A DNA stretch of 64,000 nt from Balneolaceae bacterium (GTDB taxonomy: Bacteria > Bacteroidota > Rhodothermia > Balneolales > Balneolaceae): positions 124,001-188,000 of the forward strand of contig CP051242.1 in the NCBI GenBank assembly GCA_017795005.1. Direction: 5' to 3'. The notes under the pieces are model-generated. The model searched no databases, had not been told where the DNA came from, and saw only the letters and a program-made list of their open reading frames with translations. Shown here piece by piece: positions 35,551 to 43,574 of this stretch. The first letter of the stretch is position 1, and each line of letters starts with the position of its first letter. The position numbers and the translations under genes are program-made.

Positions 35551-35618
35551 TACTTCTGAAGCACCAGCGATATCTGTGCGCCTTTATCAACACTTAACAT
35601 CTTCGCAGCATTTCCTTT
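35551..35618 (-). repeat. 68-bp direct repeat, left copy (duplicated 3' end of the SAM hydrolase gene)
   Basis: Identical over 68 bases to 38240-38307, the final codons of the intact SAM hydrolase gene. In this copy the codons are followed by G, giving TAG instead of TAA. It is a target-site-type duplication flanking the RM unit, whose restriction gene stops exactly at its edge (35618-35620). Confidence 0.97.
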
Positions 35619-36670
35619 TAAAGACTGCTCAAAATCTGATCAATTTCCTTTTTAGAAATTTTATTCAGTTGAGTTAGGTTTTGAGAAGCTAATTTTTTCC
35701 AATGGTCAACTTTTGTTCTTTCAGTTGTTTTAACTTCCCAATAATAGCTTAGTTCCTCACTCGATGTTTCAATAATAAGATCTCTTATTTGCGCAAAACT
35801 GGATGTAATATTGATTAAGCTTCTGGGTACATCTTTATAGCTTTTCCCATTCAATATATAATCTTCTTGACCGCCAGCAGTAAATGGATCTCTTACATTT
35901 GGACAAATCACGGATTCTTTTGTAACTAACCAAGTAGTTACATTTTGAAACTTATTAAGGCCTTTTCCAAATAACTCAGGAAAATAAACCATCGCTTTGT
36001 TCTTTAAACCTTGTTTTTTTTCTTTAGACAGATTCCCCCAATATTTAAGAACTACATTTTGAGACCCTTCATCAGCTTGATTAATCCACCAAAGTTTATC
36101 CCCTTTTTTTAAAGTACTCCTGTAATAATCAACCATTGGACCTATTGGGTTTTCACTTTCTCTTATCACATCATATGAAATCTCCATTTTATCAAATATC
36201 GTCTCTCCTAAACCTAAATTCATATCGATAAGATATCGAGGCGAATGAGTTACAACTACTTCTGCTAGACAGTCTTCATAAGGTCTAAACTTGAATTGAA
36301 TTGGATCTGAAAGTTTCCCAAAAAACATATATATCCTTTCAGCATCCTTGTCTCTTCTAGACTCAAGGACACTATTTCCTGTAGTTCTCCAATGATTTTT
36401 ATTTGTAGTTTTAACTTCTATTCCATAAAAGTTTTTAACGATTATATCTGGAAAATCTTGAGCTGCTGTAATTCTGATTGAATTTTCAAAAGGTGTTCCT
36501 CTAGAATTGTTTTTTAAGATATCTGCAAGATATGGTTCAAATTGAACCCCACCTAAAGCAAGAATTTGGTTTGGATTTTTAGAAGCTAAATCATCAAGCT
36601 CCTGCTTTGATACACTAAGTAATTGCTCAAACTCATTTTTGTGAGGTACAGGGTTTGATGAATAAATCAT
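35618..36670 (-). CDS. type II restriction endonuclease (putative)
   Basis: 350 residues. A PD-(D/E)XK-type core is visible: P74-D75 (AAQDFPDIIV), then E85-V-K87 (FYGIEVKTT). GGVQFEPYLADIL and WRTTGNSVLESRRDKDAERIYMFFG are other conserved-looking blocks. The family name is not recognised, and cut-site specificity cannot be read. It lies three bases downstream of the C5 methyltransferase gene, the strongest support for the call. Codon use is AT-rich. Its stop codon uses the first base of the 68-bp repeat. Confidence 0.75.
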   Translation of the reverse strand: MIYSSNPVPHKNEFEQLLSVSKQELDDLASKNPNQILALGGVQFEPYLADILKNNSRGTPFENSIRITAAQDFPDIIVKNFYGIEVKTTNKNHWRTTGNSVLESRRDKDAERIYMFFGKLSDPIQFKFRPYEDCLAEVVVTHSPRYLIDMNLGLGETIFDKMEISYDVIRESENPIGPMVDYYRSTLKKGDKLWWINQADEGSQNVVLKYWGNLSKEKKQGLKNKAMVYFPELFGKGLNKFQNVTTWLVTKESVICPNVRDPFTAGGQEDYILNGKSYKDVPRSLINITSSFAQIRDLIIETSSEELSYYWEVKTTERTKVDHWKKLASQNLTQLNKISKKEIDQILSSL

Positions 36671-36673
36671 GAT

Positions 36674-38026
36674 TCAATTATTAAAATAAAGTTCCCATTT
36701 ATTCTCCAAACTTCTAGCTAAGTGATAAGCAAGTAACGGTGGAACAGCATTACCCACTACTTTATACGCCGCTGATGGGCTTACTAAAAATTTTTTGCGG
36801 GTATTTTTACTCTTAAGAACAAAATCAAAATCCCTTGGGAATGTCTGAATTAAACCACATTCTCTTAATGTTAATCTTCGTTCCTTCAGCCCTTGTTGGA
36901 GTTCTTCCAAATAAGTTCCACCATTTAATTCTGAAAGTCTTCTAAACTCAATATTACCATGATGCTCAGCCCGAATAGTTGGCGCTAATCCATCTAGCCT
37001 AACTTCTGTCTGCCCTTGACAGTGAGCTCCCATATACTTTGCTCTTGAGTAATACTGTTGGGATAGGTCTTTTGCTTGTTCAGGTTCTCTTAATGATTGG
37101 AATAAAGATCTTACAGTCATAGGAGGTTTTAGCGCCTCTCCAGAAAAATTAACCCGATGAGTCGGAGACGGATATGGGTTTAACACCTTTTCGAATTCCC
37201 TCTTTTCCAATTTTTTCAAGACATCTTTTCTTAACGCTGATTTTTTCAAACCAATAAAAAAGACCCTTTCTCTAGATTGAGGAACACCATAATCACCTGC
37301 ATGTAGTACTTGCGGTTCAAAAACAAAATACCCGTCTCTATTAATTGATGAGAAGTCTTGCTGAATTATATCTTTAACATTAGATAAGTTTACTAGCCCT
37401 TTTACATTCTCTGCTACAAAAACTTTTGGCTTAGTTATCTCTATAACTTCTTTCATCCACATGTAAAGCTTACCACGAGTCTCTTCAGTAGCCTCATATT
37501 CTTTTTTTGGCTCACCTAAATGATTTTTGTGAGAGTTAAAACCATTTCTTTTTCCCGAAATGCTAAAATCCTGACAAGGAAACCCACCAGTAACAATGTC
37601 TACATCTTCAGGAAAAATATTTTCGCCAGACTTATGCAGCTTCACTAAGTCTACAATGCTCTCAGAGCGAAAAATTTCAGGCTCAACCTCTCTATCCTTA
37701 AAATAATTTACCCAAGTATTACGAGCACTTAATAGAATGTCATTTGCAAAAACAGTTTTGAATTTTGTTTTCTTTAGCTCAACAAATCCATTATCTACCT
37801 CTCTTTCAACAAACTCAGGATTCAAAACTTCATTTATTGAATCTTTATGAACCTCAAAACCACCTTCAAAGCCCAAATCCATTCCACCGCAACCGGAAAA
37901 CAGCGAAATCATACTTAATGTTTTAAACGATTTTTTCTGGACATTTTGTGCGTTGTAGCTTAAAACAAGTTGAGGTTCTTCAACTTCTGATATTACGTCT
38001 TCATTTTTATACTCAACAGAATTCAT
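36674..38026 (-). CDS. DNA (cytosine-5) methyltransferase
   Basis: 450 residues. All core motifs of m5C enzymes are present: I FSGCGG (43-48), IV with catalytic Cys151 (GGFPCQDFS), VI ENV (206-208), VIII QSRERVFFIGL, and X YKVVGNAVPPLLAYHLA. The target-recognition region lies between VIII and IX (about 270-365). An unusual N-terminal extension of about 38 residues precedes motif I. It protects DNA from the neighbouring nuclease. The recognition sequence is unknown. Low GC suggests horizontal gain. Confidence 0.95.
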   Translation of the reverse strand: MNSVEYKNEDVISEVEEPQLVLSYNAQNVQKKSFKTLSMISLFSGCGGMDLGFEGGFEVHKDSINEVLNPEFVEREVDNGFVELKKTKFKTVFANDILLSARNTWVNYFKDREVEPEIFRSESIVDLVKLHKSGENIFPEDVDIVTGGFPCQDFSISGKRNGFNSHKNHLGEPKKEYEATEETRGKLYMWMKEVIEITKPKVFVAENVKGLVNLSNVKDIIQQDFSSINRDGYFVFEPQVLHAGDYGVPQSRERVFFIGLKKSALRKDVLKKLEKREFEKVLNPYPSPTHRVNFSGEALKPPMTVRSLFQSLREPEQAKDLSQQYYSRAKYMGAHCQGQTEVRLDGLAPTIRAEHHGNIEFRRLSELNGGTYLEELQQGLKERRLTLRECGLIQTFPRDFDFVLKSKNTRKKFLVSPSAAYKVVGNAVPPLLAYHLARSLENKWELYFNN

Positions 38027-38104
38027 ACACTTTCAAAAAATCAGTTTGCTTTGAACTGGTTATCCTTTTTTTAGAATTTCTTTTTAAACCTCATTTCTCA
38101 AGCT

Positions 38105-38239
38105 TTATCTTTTTATAACATATTTCCAAATCACAATAACATTCCATCCTAGTTTTTTCAACTTTCTTAAGCTCTTTTTATCTCTTTCTTTATTCTTTTA
38201 TATCTTATCAGTCCAAAACCTTTTATTCGTTTTAGCCAT
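38105..38239 (-). pseudogene. vsr: vsr mismatch endonuclease relic (truncated, in-frame stop)
   Basis: On the minus strand the frame reads AKTNKRFWTDKI, a TAA, then KNKERD, KLKKLGWNVIVIW and ends IKR. This matches the C-terminal third of Vsr-type very-short-patch repair endonucleases (P-x-TN-x-x-FW-x-x-KI-x-x-N-x-x-RD ... LGW-x-V-x-x-(I/V)W). The N-terminal part with catalytic residues is missing, cut off exactly at the edge of the 68-bp repeat. Vsr genes usually accompany C5 methyltransferases, which fits its neighbour. Confidence 0.75.
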
Positions 38240-39033
38240 TACTTCTGAAGCACCAGCGATATCTGTGCGCCTTTATCAACACTTAACATCTTCGCAGCAT
38301 TTCCTTTATTAATGCCAACTTCCAGCATCCCCGAACTACCAATAAAAGCAACCGGTTCGCCTGGTTCCACATCTCCAAAGGTATTTACCAGATGATCAAT
38401 GATAGTGTTCCCAACATAAATTTTCACTTTTCTGCGACCAACTGTGTCTTCCAATAAACTTTCTGAAATATTAGTGATCAGGTTTCCAAACCGATCAATA
38501 TGAATTACCCAACCCTGTAGTCCATCTTTATCTCCAATGGGAGTCGCCCAATGGTAAGTAACCAGGTCCTTAATCGGATCTCCTAATTCTTTAAGCTCTA
38601 CACCACTACTAATATGGGCAGCAACAGGAGCAAAAATATCACGCCCGTGAAAAGTTCTGGAGCGATCTTTCCTCCAATATTTTTGGTTATTGAGCTTGTA
38701 AGCTTTGTATTTGAACTCATCGTACAACAAAGAAAAAATTCCATTATCAGGACCTACAAAATACTGATCCTCAATTTTAAGAACGATAGGGTGGCGATCT
38801 GTACCCACTCCGGGATCAACTACAACGAGGTGCACTGTTTCGGGTGGAAAAAGAAAAGCGGAGTTTCGAACTACCCAGGCACCAGCCATTATATCCTGCG
38901 CCGGAATATCGTGAGAGACATCAATAAGCCTCGCTTTGGGAGTAATCCCCAGCATAACGGCCTTCATGGCACTTACATAGTGATCCTGAGTACCAAAATC
39001 TGTAGTAAGAGTAATGACCTGAGTATCAGGCAT
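38239..39033 (-). CDS. SAM hydrolase / SAM-dependent hydroxide adenosyltransferase (DUF62)
   Basis: 264 residues. Family motifs: LTTDFGTQDHYVSAMKAVM, LIDVSHDIPAQDIMAGAW, VHLVVVDPGVGTDRHPI and YFVGPDNGIFSLL, then GWVIHIDRFGNLITNI. Members hydrolyse S-adenosylmethionine to adenosine and methionine; the physiological reason is not settled. Its start overlaps the end of dnaN by eight bases, so it is translated from the dnaN transcript. The last codons lie in the 68-bp repeat, and its stop (TAA) is completed by the first base of the RM insertion. Confidence 0.9.
   Translation of the reverse strand: MPDTQVITLTTDFGTQDHYVSAMKAVMLGITPKARLIDVSHDIPAQDIMAGAWVVRNSAFLFPPETVHLVVVDPGVGTDRHPIVLKIEDQYFVGPDNGIFSLLYDEFKYKAYKLNNQKYWRKDRSRTFHGRDIFAPVAAHISSGVELKELGDPIKDLVTYHWATPIGDKDGLQGWVIHIDRFGNLITNISESLLEDTVGRRKVKIYVGNTIIDHLVNTFGDVEPGEPVAFIGSSGMLEVGINKGNAAKMLSVDKGAQISLVLQK
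38240..38307 (-). repeat. 68-bp direct repeat, right copy (end of the SAM hydrolase gene)
   Basis: Perfect match to 35551-35618, offset 2689 bases. This copy is continuous with the intact gene, so it is the parental target; the left copy is the duplicate. Confidence 0.97.
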
Positions 39034-40141
39034 AGCTGTTAAGCATCACCGGCATCACTAGCATGAGGATATCTTCATTTTCATCCTCTGAGGATGGCTT
39101 TACAATTCCAGCACGATTTGGTGATGAAAACTCAAAACTCACTTCCTCATCATCAATGTTACTTAGAACATCACCAAGGTACTTTGCATTGAATCCGATT
39201 TCCATGCTTTCATTTGCATACTCACAATCGATGGTTTCCTTTGCTTCGCTGCTCATATCCAAATCTTCAGCTCGAATAGTAAGCTTATCAGTATCCATTT
39301 GAAGGCGGATTTGCCGGGTTGTAGAACTGGAGAAAATAGAAACCCGCTTTACAGTAGAAAGCATCTGCTCTTTACTAATCGTAAGAAATTTGTCGTTATC
39401 TCTTGGAATCACCGAATCATAATTTGGATACTGCTCGTTAATAAGCCTGGTTATTAAAATTGTATTTCCGCTTTTGAAGCGAGCATGATCCTGAGTCACG
39501 GTAACGTCACAATCATCACCGGAAATAGTTTTCTGTATCAGACTAAGAGCTTTATCCGGAATAATGAAATTCACATCATTATCAGCTGTAATTTCTTTAT
39601 TGGTATACTTTACCAAACGGTGACCATCGGTAGCAACAAACTTGCTTTCTTCCGTTCCAATCTGAAAGTACACACCCATCATAGCTGGACGAAGATCATC
39701 GCTTGAAACTGCAAATAAGGTTTTATCTATCGCTTTGTGAACCAACTCAGAAGTAGAGGCAATATGGGTTCCATCATCCAAATTTGGAACTTCGGGGAAT
39801 TCATCTGCCTCATCACCAACTAATTTATAATTACCTTTATCAGTACGGAAGTTGATATTCTTACGTTCATCGACATCAAAAAATACAGTGATGTTCGGCA
39901 ATTGCCTCAGAGTTTCGAGTAACCGACGTGCCGGAATAGCTACCGCGCCATCCTCTTCAATATCCGCTTCGATATACTCAATGATTGAAATTTCAAGGTC
40001 AGTTGCAGTGAGTTTCAGCTTTCCATCTTCACTTTGAAATAAAATCGTTTCTAAAATAGGAAGAGTTGCTTTCGAAGGTACGGCGCCAATTACCGCAGAA
40101 AGGCCTTTATTAAGTTCGCTACTTGATACAGAAAATTTCAT
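39026..40141 (-). CDS. dnaN: DNA polymerase III beta subunit (sliding clamp)
   Basis: 371 residues forming three clamp domains, typical length. Recognisable blocks: LNKGLSAVIGAVPSKATLPILETILF at the N-terminus, AIPARRLLETLRQLP, FAVSSDDLRPAMMGVYFQ, FVATDGHRLVKY, LITRLINEQYPNYDSVIP and the C-terminal VSFEFSSPNRAGIVKPS with the conserved hydrophobic end MLVMPVML. It tethers polymerase and repair proteins to DNA. No dnaA or recF neighbour; the partner here is the SAM hydrolase gene. Confidence 0.96.
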   Translation of the reverse strand: MKFSVSSSELNKGLSAVIGAVPSKATLPILETILFQSEDGKLKLTATDLEISIIEYIEADIEEDGAVAIPARRLLETLRQLPNITVFFDVDERKNINFRTDKGNYKLVGDEADEFPEVPNLDDGTHIASTSELVHKAIDKTLFAVSSDDLRPAMMGVYFQIGTEESKFVATDGHRLVKYTNKEITADNDVNFIIPDKALSLIQKTISGDDCDVTVTQDHARFKSGNTILITRLINEQYPNYDSVIPRDNDKFLTISKEQMLSTVKRVSIFSSSTTRQIRLQMDTDKLTIRAEDLDMSSEAKETIDCEYANESMEIGFNAKYLGDVLSNIDDEEVSFEFSSPNRAGIVKPSSEDENEDILMLVMPVMLNSYA

Positions 40142-40327
40142 GAATCCGTGTATTATTAGGTGTTAAGGACAATTTTTTCCGGAATCTTGCCCTTTCAAAA
40201 TGATGTGCTTATACTAAGAAATACTTGTTCTCTCCGCAACCAGATAGAACATGATTTTATTATTCAAATAACCCTGTTTTCTTATCGTTAAAGCGCTACT
40301 GTAGTATTAAAACCTGAACACTCTTTT

Positions 40328-41428
40328 TTGATGAAAAGAATCCTTTCAGCGCTCTTTATAATCAGCTTACTCAGCATTTCTGCTCGGGCTCAGTCTGCAT
40401 TGGCAAAGTACGGGAATGATTTCCTTAGTACAGGAGCCGGGGCACGTGCACTTGGAATGGGTGGAACACATTCGGCATTAGCAAATGATGTTACCGCCGG
40501 ATATTGGAACGTAGCCGGCCTGGCACAACTAGAACGGCCTGAGTTAATATACATGCATTCCGAGCGTTTTGGTGGGATTGTTGGATACGATTATGGAGCA
40601 GCGGCGATGCCATTAAAATCAGGAAACGGTGTGGTCGGAATCAGCTTTTTTCGTCAGGGAGTAGACAATATTGCCAACACCTTAAATGCCTGGGATAATG
40701 AGCGAGGACAAAATGGAGGTCCGAGACAAGATGCTGAATCTTACATCACCAAATTCAGTGCTGCAGATGCTGCCATTTTTCTGAGCTATGCAAAAAAGTA
40801 TTCCGACAGACTTTCATACGGGGCTTCTGCTAAAATTATCAACCAGCGACTCGGACCTTTTGCCAATGCCTGGGGCTACAGTATAGATGTGGGTGCGCAA
40901 TACAAAACCGATATTGTTGATCTGGGAGTTTCCATCCAGGATGTGACCACCATGCAGAAAATGTGGACGGTGAATGAAGAGGAGTTTAACGGATCGAACG
41001 GTCAGTCATTCCAGGAAACCTTCGGCGACTCCATTCCATCCGGACAAAATGAATACGTTCTTCCTTCGGTACGATTAGGTGCTTCCAAAACATTCTCAGT
41101 GACCGATTTTGATTTTGTTGCTGCCGCTGATCTAAACCTGTTATTCGAAAACCGGCGTGCTTACTACATGAACATTGGTTCGATGAGTATTGAGCCACAC
41201 ATCGGGGGAGAGGTTACATACAAAAACAGAATCTCGGCTCGTGCGGGACTTACCGACTTTATAACTGATCCTGAATCCGGTTTTTCGGTTTCTCCCACTC
41301 TCGGACTTGGATTTCGGGTTGCCACCTTCTACATCGATTATGGTTTTGCCAGCTTCGCAGGAACCTCCAGTAACCTCGGCTACACCCATCGCATCTCGCT
41401 GAAGTTTAATTTGAAAGAAAAGGAGTAA
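40328..41428 (+). CDS. PorV/PorQ-family outer-membrane protein
   Basis: 366 residues. A signal peptide (about 1-22) precedes the hallmark FLSTGAGARALGMGGTHSALANDVTAGYWNVAGLAQL. A FadL-like 14-strand barrel pattern follows and ends in an aromatic strand (YTHRISLKFNLKEKE). PorV-type proteins shuttle substrates of the type IX system; the exact paralogue cannot be assigned from sequence alone. The T9SS substrate at 31012-34563 shows that the pathway exists in this genome. Preceded by 186 bases without a gene. Confidence 0.82.
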   Translation: MMKRILSALFIISLLSISARAQSALAKYGNDFLSTGAGARALGMGGTHSALANDVTAGYWNVAGLAQLERPELIYMHSERFGGIVGYDYGAAAMPLKSGNGVVGISFFRQGVDNIANTLNAWDNERGQNGGPRQDAESYITKFSAADAAIFLSYAKKYSDRLSYGASAKIINQRLGPFANAWGYSIDVGAQYKTDIVDLGVSIQDVTTMQKMWTVNEEEFNGSNGQSFQETFGDSIPSGQNEYVLPSVRLGASKTFSVTDFDFVAAADLNLLFENRRAYYMNIGSMSIEPHIGGEVTYKNRISARAGLTDFITDPESGFSVSPTLGLGFRVATFYIDYGFASFAGTSSNLGYTHRISLKFNLKEKE

Positions 41429-41439
41429 TACTTTTCTTG

Positions 41440-41519
41440 GTCATCCTGAGGCTACTGCCGAAGGATCTGCAAGGTTTAGTAATTGTGCATATTCCCTACC
41501 TACCGCAGGCAGGTTTGCT
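41440..41519 (+). repeat. 80-bp direct repeat flanking miaA, copy 1
   Basis: Matches 42768-42847 with about nine mismatches in 80 by eye. It includes the GTCA(T/C)CCTGAGG end, a TTAGTAATTGTGCA segment and the CCGCAGGCAGG palindrome. Confidence 0.8.
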
Positions 41520-41696
41520 TTCTCCTGCCTTCCATAGTCATGTTCGGCGGACAGGCTCACAATGACTTTTTTTACCCTCGCTCCTATGCTCTGCGTCGGA
41601 GCGTACGGTAACGACGCAGAGCATCGTTACTAGCAAAAAAAGAGAACGAGCCAAGCCGACGCTGTGCAGATCCTTCGGCAGTAGCCTCAGGATGAC
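41440..41696. mobile_element. 257-bp MITE-like element with perfect 31-bp terminal inverted repeats
   Basis: 41440-41470 and 41666-41696 are exact reverse complements (GTCATCCTGAGGCTACTGCC ...). Inside are the palindrome variant CCTACCTACCGCAGGCAGG (41495-41513) and a perfect 13-base hairpin ATGCTCTGCGTCG / CGACGCAGAGCAT (41586-41598, 41612-41624). There is no coding capacity. The right end overlaps the upstream candidate ATG of miaA. The first 80 bases recur downstream of miaA. Confidence 0.7.
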
Positions 41697-41727
41697 ATAT
41701 TCCCTACCTTCCTCAAAAAAGTTACTA

Positions 41728-42636
41728 GTGCGCATCATCCTCCTCGGCCCGACTGCATCCGGTAAAACGGAATTATCCCTTCAGCTTGCTGAGGAACTGG
41801 GGACGTCCATCATTTCTGCAGATTCCCGACAGTGCTATAAGCACCTGGATATCGGAACGGCCAAACCTTCGAAAGAAGAACTGAATCGGGTTCCGCACTT
41901 CAACATTTCCAACCTGGAGTTGGAAGAAGATGATAGTGCCGTGAAGTTTGTGGAACGGGCAGAGACTTGGGAAAAGGAAATCCTACAACACTCAAAACAC
42001 GTTCTTTACGCAGGAGGAAGCACATTACATTTGACCGGACTTATACAACCCTTCAGTGATATCCCGGATTCTAGTGAGGAAAACATTGCTCAACTCAATC
42101 AGCAAATTGAAAAAGAAGGCATTGAACCGCTTTATGAGAAGCTGAAGGAAGTTGATCCTAAATACATCTCAAAAATGGATGGAATGAACCGACAGCGTAT
42201 CATTCGAGCATTGGATGTATGGATACAAACCGGGAAACCGTTCAGCTCTTTTCATCAAAAAGAAGAATTAACGTTACCTAAGAACACCATTGTGTTTGGT
42301 CTTCATCACCCCAGAGAGAAATTGTATGACCGCATTAATCAACGGGTGGATAACATGCTAGAACAAGGGCTTATTGAAGAAGTACAATCCATACTGGCTC
42401 AGGGTTATTCGAAGGATTTACAGTCTCTACAGACCGTTGGATATAGAGAAGTAATTACCTATTTCGATGGAGGTCTCACCAAGGAAGAAATGATCGAAAA
42501 GATCAAAACAAACACCCGAAGATACGCTAAGCGGCAGCTTACCTGGTTTCGTCGCTGGGACTTTATTGAATGGCTCGATGCGGATAAGTTTAGTGTTGAG
42601 GAGATGAAGGAGCAGGTTTTGGGGTTTATTTCTTGA
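41728..42636 (+). CDS. miaA: tRNA dimethylallyltransferase
   Basis: Adds the isopentenyl group to A37 of tRNAs reading U-starting codons. About 302 residues from GTG 41728; an in-frame ATG at 41692 (12 codons earlier) lies inside the terminal repeat of the upstream element, so its extra residues look repeat-derived. P-loop LLGPTASGKTELS, SADSRQCYKHLDIGTAKPS, ALYAGGSTLHL-like YAGGST, NRQRIIRALDVW and the C-terminal RRYAKRQLTWFRRW are all present. Complete and intact. Confidence 0.93.
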   Translation: MRIILLGPTASGKTELSLQLAEELGTSIISADSRQCYKHLDIGTAKPSKEELNRVPHFNISNLELEEDDSAVKFVERAETWEKEILQHSKHVLYAGGSTLHLTGLIQPFSDIPDSSEENIAQLNQQIEKEGIEPLYEKLKEVDPKYISKMDGMNRQRIIRALDVWIQTGKPFSSFHQKEELTLPKNTIVFGLHHPREKLYDRINQRVDNMLEQGLIEEVQSILAQGYSKDLQSLQTVGYREVITYFDGGLTKEEMIEKIKTNTRRYAKRQLTWFRRWDFIEWLDADKFSVEEMKEQVLGFIS

Positions 42637-42651
42637 CTCTCTTATGGACGT

Positions 42652-42847
42652 CATCCCGGACTTGATCCGGGATCTTTGCGGGGCTTCTTAGTTAGTTATT
42701 TGAATCGGTAAGAAATCAGAGATCGAATCATAAGATCCTGAAACGAGTTCAGGATGACCTTTTCTTTGTCACCCTGAGGATACTTCCGAAGGATCTACAA
42801 AGCTTAGTAATTGTGCAGATTCCCTGCCTACCGCAGGCAGGTTCGCT
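42652..42847. repeat. composite intergenic repeat region downstream of miaA
   Basis: In order: GTCATCCCGGACTTGATCC-type palindrome (about 42652-42675), AAGATCCTGAAACGAGTTCAGGATGAC (about 42731-42758), and the second 80-bp repeat (42768-42847) ending in CCTGCCTACCGCAGGCAGG (42823-42841). A GAAGGGTTTTAACCCTTC hairpin follows at about 42878-42895. The 359-base gap 42637-42995 holds no gene. Confidence 0.75.
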
Positions 42848-42962
42848 CTCACTCAGTATAACTTTGTTTCACAAGCGAAGGGTTTTAACCCTTCAGCACA
42901 ACACCTGATCGTACCTCTAAAAAAATCACGAAAAGCCTTTAGCAGCTAAACACAATAAGCCT

Positions 42963-42970
42963 TAAATTTG
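42963..42970 (+). promoter_or_regulatory. -7 promoter box of the purS operon
   Basis: TAAATTTG matches TAnnTTTG exactly and lies 25 bases before the purS ATG. No certain -33 element is visible. Confidence 0.5.
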
Positions 42971-42995
42971 AGTCTCACTTAAACGAAGCTCCATC

Positions 42996-43238
42996 ATGTA
43001 TAAAGCTAAAGTAAATGTAACATTGCGCCCTTCAATTTTAGACCCAAAAGGGAAAGCTACTCATCACGCTCTTCAAAATCTTGGTATAAACCAGGTTAAA
43101 AAAGTTCGCATCGGTAAATTCATAGAGCTGGATGTTAACGCTGATTCAGAAGCTGCTGCTAAAGAAATTGTCGAATCTGCTTGTGCCAAATTACTGGCCA
43201 ATGAAGTGATGGAAGATTTCGAAATCGAAATCAACTAA
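42996..43238 (+). CDS. purS: phosphoribosylformylglycinamidine synthase subunit PurS
   Basis: 80 residues, the usual size. It has the PurS pattern MYKAKVNVTLRPSILDPKGKATHHALQNLG and the later VRIGKFIELDV with CAKLLANEVMEDFEIE. It bridges PurQ and PurL in the FGAM synthase complex of de novo purine synthesis. First of a plus-strand series purS-clpS-purQ-lptB-rhodanese with three- to nineteen-base gaps. PurL is not in the window, so the complex is encoded at more than one locus. Confidence 0.95.
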   Translation: MYKAKVNVTLRPSILDPKGKATHHALQNLGINQVKKVRIGKFIELDVNADSEAAAKEIVESACAKLLANEVMEDFEIEIN

Positions 43239-43241
43239 TCG

Positions 43242-43571
43242 ATGTTTTCCAAGTTCTTCAATATGTACTATACCGAACCGGTGTTGGCCGATATTGAGGA
43301 AGCTACGGAAACTAAAATTGAATCAGAAGTTGAGGAACAGGTTAAAACGCCCTGGCGCCTTTTCTTATATGATGACGATATCCATACCTTCGATGAAGTT
43401 ATCGAGCAACTAATGAAAGCGACCGGCTGTTCAATATCTCATGCAGAAAAACTTACCTGGCAGGTTCATAACGAAGGTAAAGCACTGGTTCATGAAGGAG
43501 AATTCGAAGAATGCCTTCGAATCGACAGCGTTTTAAAAGAAATTCAACTCGTTACCGAAATAAAAGGATAA
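43242..43571 (+). CDS. clpS: ATP-dependent Clp protease adaptor ClpS
   Basis: 109 residues. After a variable N-terminus (about 1-35) comes the ClpS fold: PWRLFLYDDDIHTFDEVIEQLMKATGCSISHAEKLTWQVHNEGKALVHEGEFEECLRIDSVLKEIQLVTEI. The DDxxHTFDEV pocket and the HNEGKA segment contact N-degron residues. It delivers N-end-rule substrates to ClpA/C-P. Notable position: between purS and purQ with three-base gaps, implying co-expression with purine synthesis. Confidence 0.92.
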   Translation: MFSKFFNMYYTEPVLADIEEATETKIESEVEEQVKTPWRLFLYDDDIHTFDEVIEQLMKATGCSISHAEKLTWQVHNEGKALVHEGEFEECLRIDSVLKEIQLVTEIKG

Positions 43572-43574
43572 AAC

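Larger units (their letters stand above)
35551..38307. mobile_element. RM insertion with long target duplication
   Basis: A 2621-base unit (35619-38239) flanked by perfect 68-base direct repeats. It contains a restriction endonuclease-like gene, a C5 methyltransferase gene and a truncated vsr relic, all on the minus strand. It is visibly more AT-rich than the surrounding operon. No integrase or transposase is seen. The repeat matches the last codons of the SAM hydrolase gene, so the insertion left that gene intact and duplicated its tail. Confidence 0.85.

Noticed and set aside
35618-38026. Phage defence island beyond the RM pair
   Set aside because: Flanking genes (methyltransferase, SAM hydrolase, dnaN) are ordinary; only the RM unit and vsr relic are accessory.
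41692-41727. Additional N-terminal codons of miaA
   Set aside because: The ATG lies in the terminal inverted repeat of the upstream element, and the P-loop spacing from GTG 41728 is normal.
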